NCBI GenBank assembly: GCA_030630905.1
Contig: DAOVMB010000182.1
Span: 1 to 5,936, forward strand
Reading direction: 5' to 3'
DNA: 5,936 nucleotides
From: Sedimentisphaerales bacterium
Lineage (GTDB): Bacteria > Planctomycetota > Phycisphaerae > Sedimentisphaerales > Anaerobacaceae
Part shown: positions 5,606-5,936 of the stretch, piece after piece
Position numbering within the stretch: position 1 is the stretch's first letter
Layout of the letters: every line of letters starts with the position of its first letter
Position numbers and translations under genes: made by a program
The notes under the pieces: generated by a model
Told to the model about the DNA's origin: nothing
The model's input: only the letters and a program-made list of their open reading frames with translations
Databases searched by the model: none

Positions 5606-5936
5606 ATGACAGTTCAAGGTAATTCACGACAGACCTTTTGCAGCCGGCGAGATTTTCTCAGATCGACATGCCACAGTGCGGCGACGTTGGCTTTTGCCGG
5701 TGCTGCTGCACGTTCTCTATGGGCCGGGCAGAACGGCAAAACTGCGAAGAGGAATATTGTTCTGGTGCTCAGCGACGATCATCGCTACGACTTTATGGGA
5801 TTTATGAAGGACTCGCCGGCTTTCTTAGAGACGCCGAACATGGACCGCATGGCGCAGCAGGGCGCTCACCTGGCCAATGCGTTCGTCAGCACATCGCTAT
5901 GCTCGCCGAGCCGCGCATCAATCCTCACCGGCCAAT
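5606..5936 (+). CDS. Tat-exported type I sulfatase, 3' end beyond the window
   Basis: The first 110 codons of a sulfatase, cut by the window end. Such enzymes hydrolyse sulfate esters on glycans or other substrates outside the cytoplasm. Residues 13-19 read SRRDFLR, a textbook twin-arginine motif, followed by a hydrophobic Ala-rich stretch (24-35) and a probable cleavage site near residues 35-40. The mature part opens with NIVLVLSDDHRYD, where Asp57 and Asp58 match the calcium-binding aspartates of the family. TPNMDRMAQQGAHLANAF follows. CSPSRASILTG (99-109) is the signature in which Cys99 is converted to formylglycine by an FGE-type enzyme; Arg103 is conserved. Full-length relatives have about 450-550 residues. 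The substrate cannot be judged from this part. The gene starts 88 nt after the dehydratase and has its own strong ribosome binding site. Large sulfatase sets are characteristic of planctomycetes. Confidence 0.93.
   Translation, partial: MTVQGNSRQTFCSRRDFLRSTCHSAATLAFAGAAARSLWAGQNGKTAKRNIVLVLSDDHRYDFMGFMKDSPAFLETPNMDRMAQQGAHLANAFVSTSLCSPSRASILTGQ

Overview
All genes in this window read left to right on the + strand, and no reverse-strand reading frame looks real. The gene content suggests a planctomycete, perhaps of the Phycisphaerae/Sedimentisphaerales type. The grounds are a Tat-exported type I sulfatase, a short Hc1/H1-like nucleoid protein, and a large protein carrying an HPr-like domain. 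This placement is an inference from gene content; no marker gene is present.

Positions 1-3808 hold a tight run of four genes: a LysR-type regulator whose N-terminal part is broken or missing, a HAD-family phosphatase, an exported LolA-like probable lipoprotein, and a 518-residue protein with an HPr-like phosphocarrier domain near its C-terminal third. The gaps are 60, 29 and 9 nt, so at least the last three genes are probably one transcript. A phosphatase next to an HPr-like protein suggests, without proving it, a phosphorylation-linked regulatory unit.

Positions 3809-4093 are non-coding. From 4094 on the genes are more widely spaced and probably separately transcribed. They are a flavodoxin-like FMN protein (4094-4570), a 57-residue histone H1/Hc1-like DNA-binding protein (4704-4877) with a consensus-like -35 box and a strong ribosome binding site, a FabZ-type 3-hydroxyacyl-ACP dehydratase (5029-5517), and the start of a Tat-secreted sulfatase (5606 to the window end) cut off just after its CSPSR formylglycine site.

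The two points most worth a second look are the unusual HPr-like protein and the tail-less histone-like gene. The HPr-like protein keeps the phospho-His site and has a serine exactly where HPr Ser46 would fall. The histone-like gene has a ribosome binding site that overlaps a small perfect hairpin.
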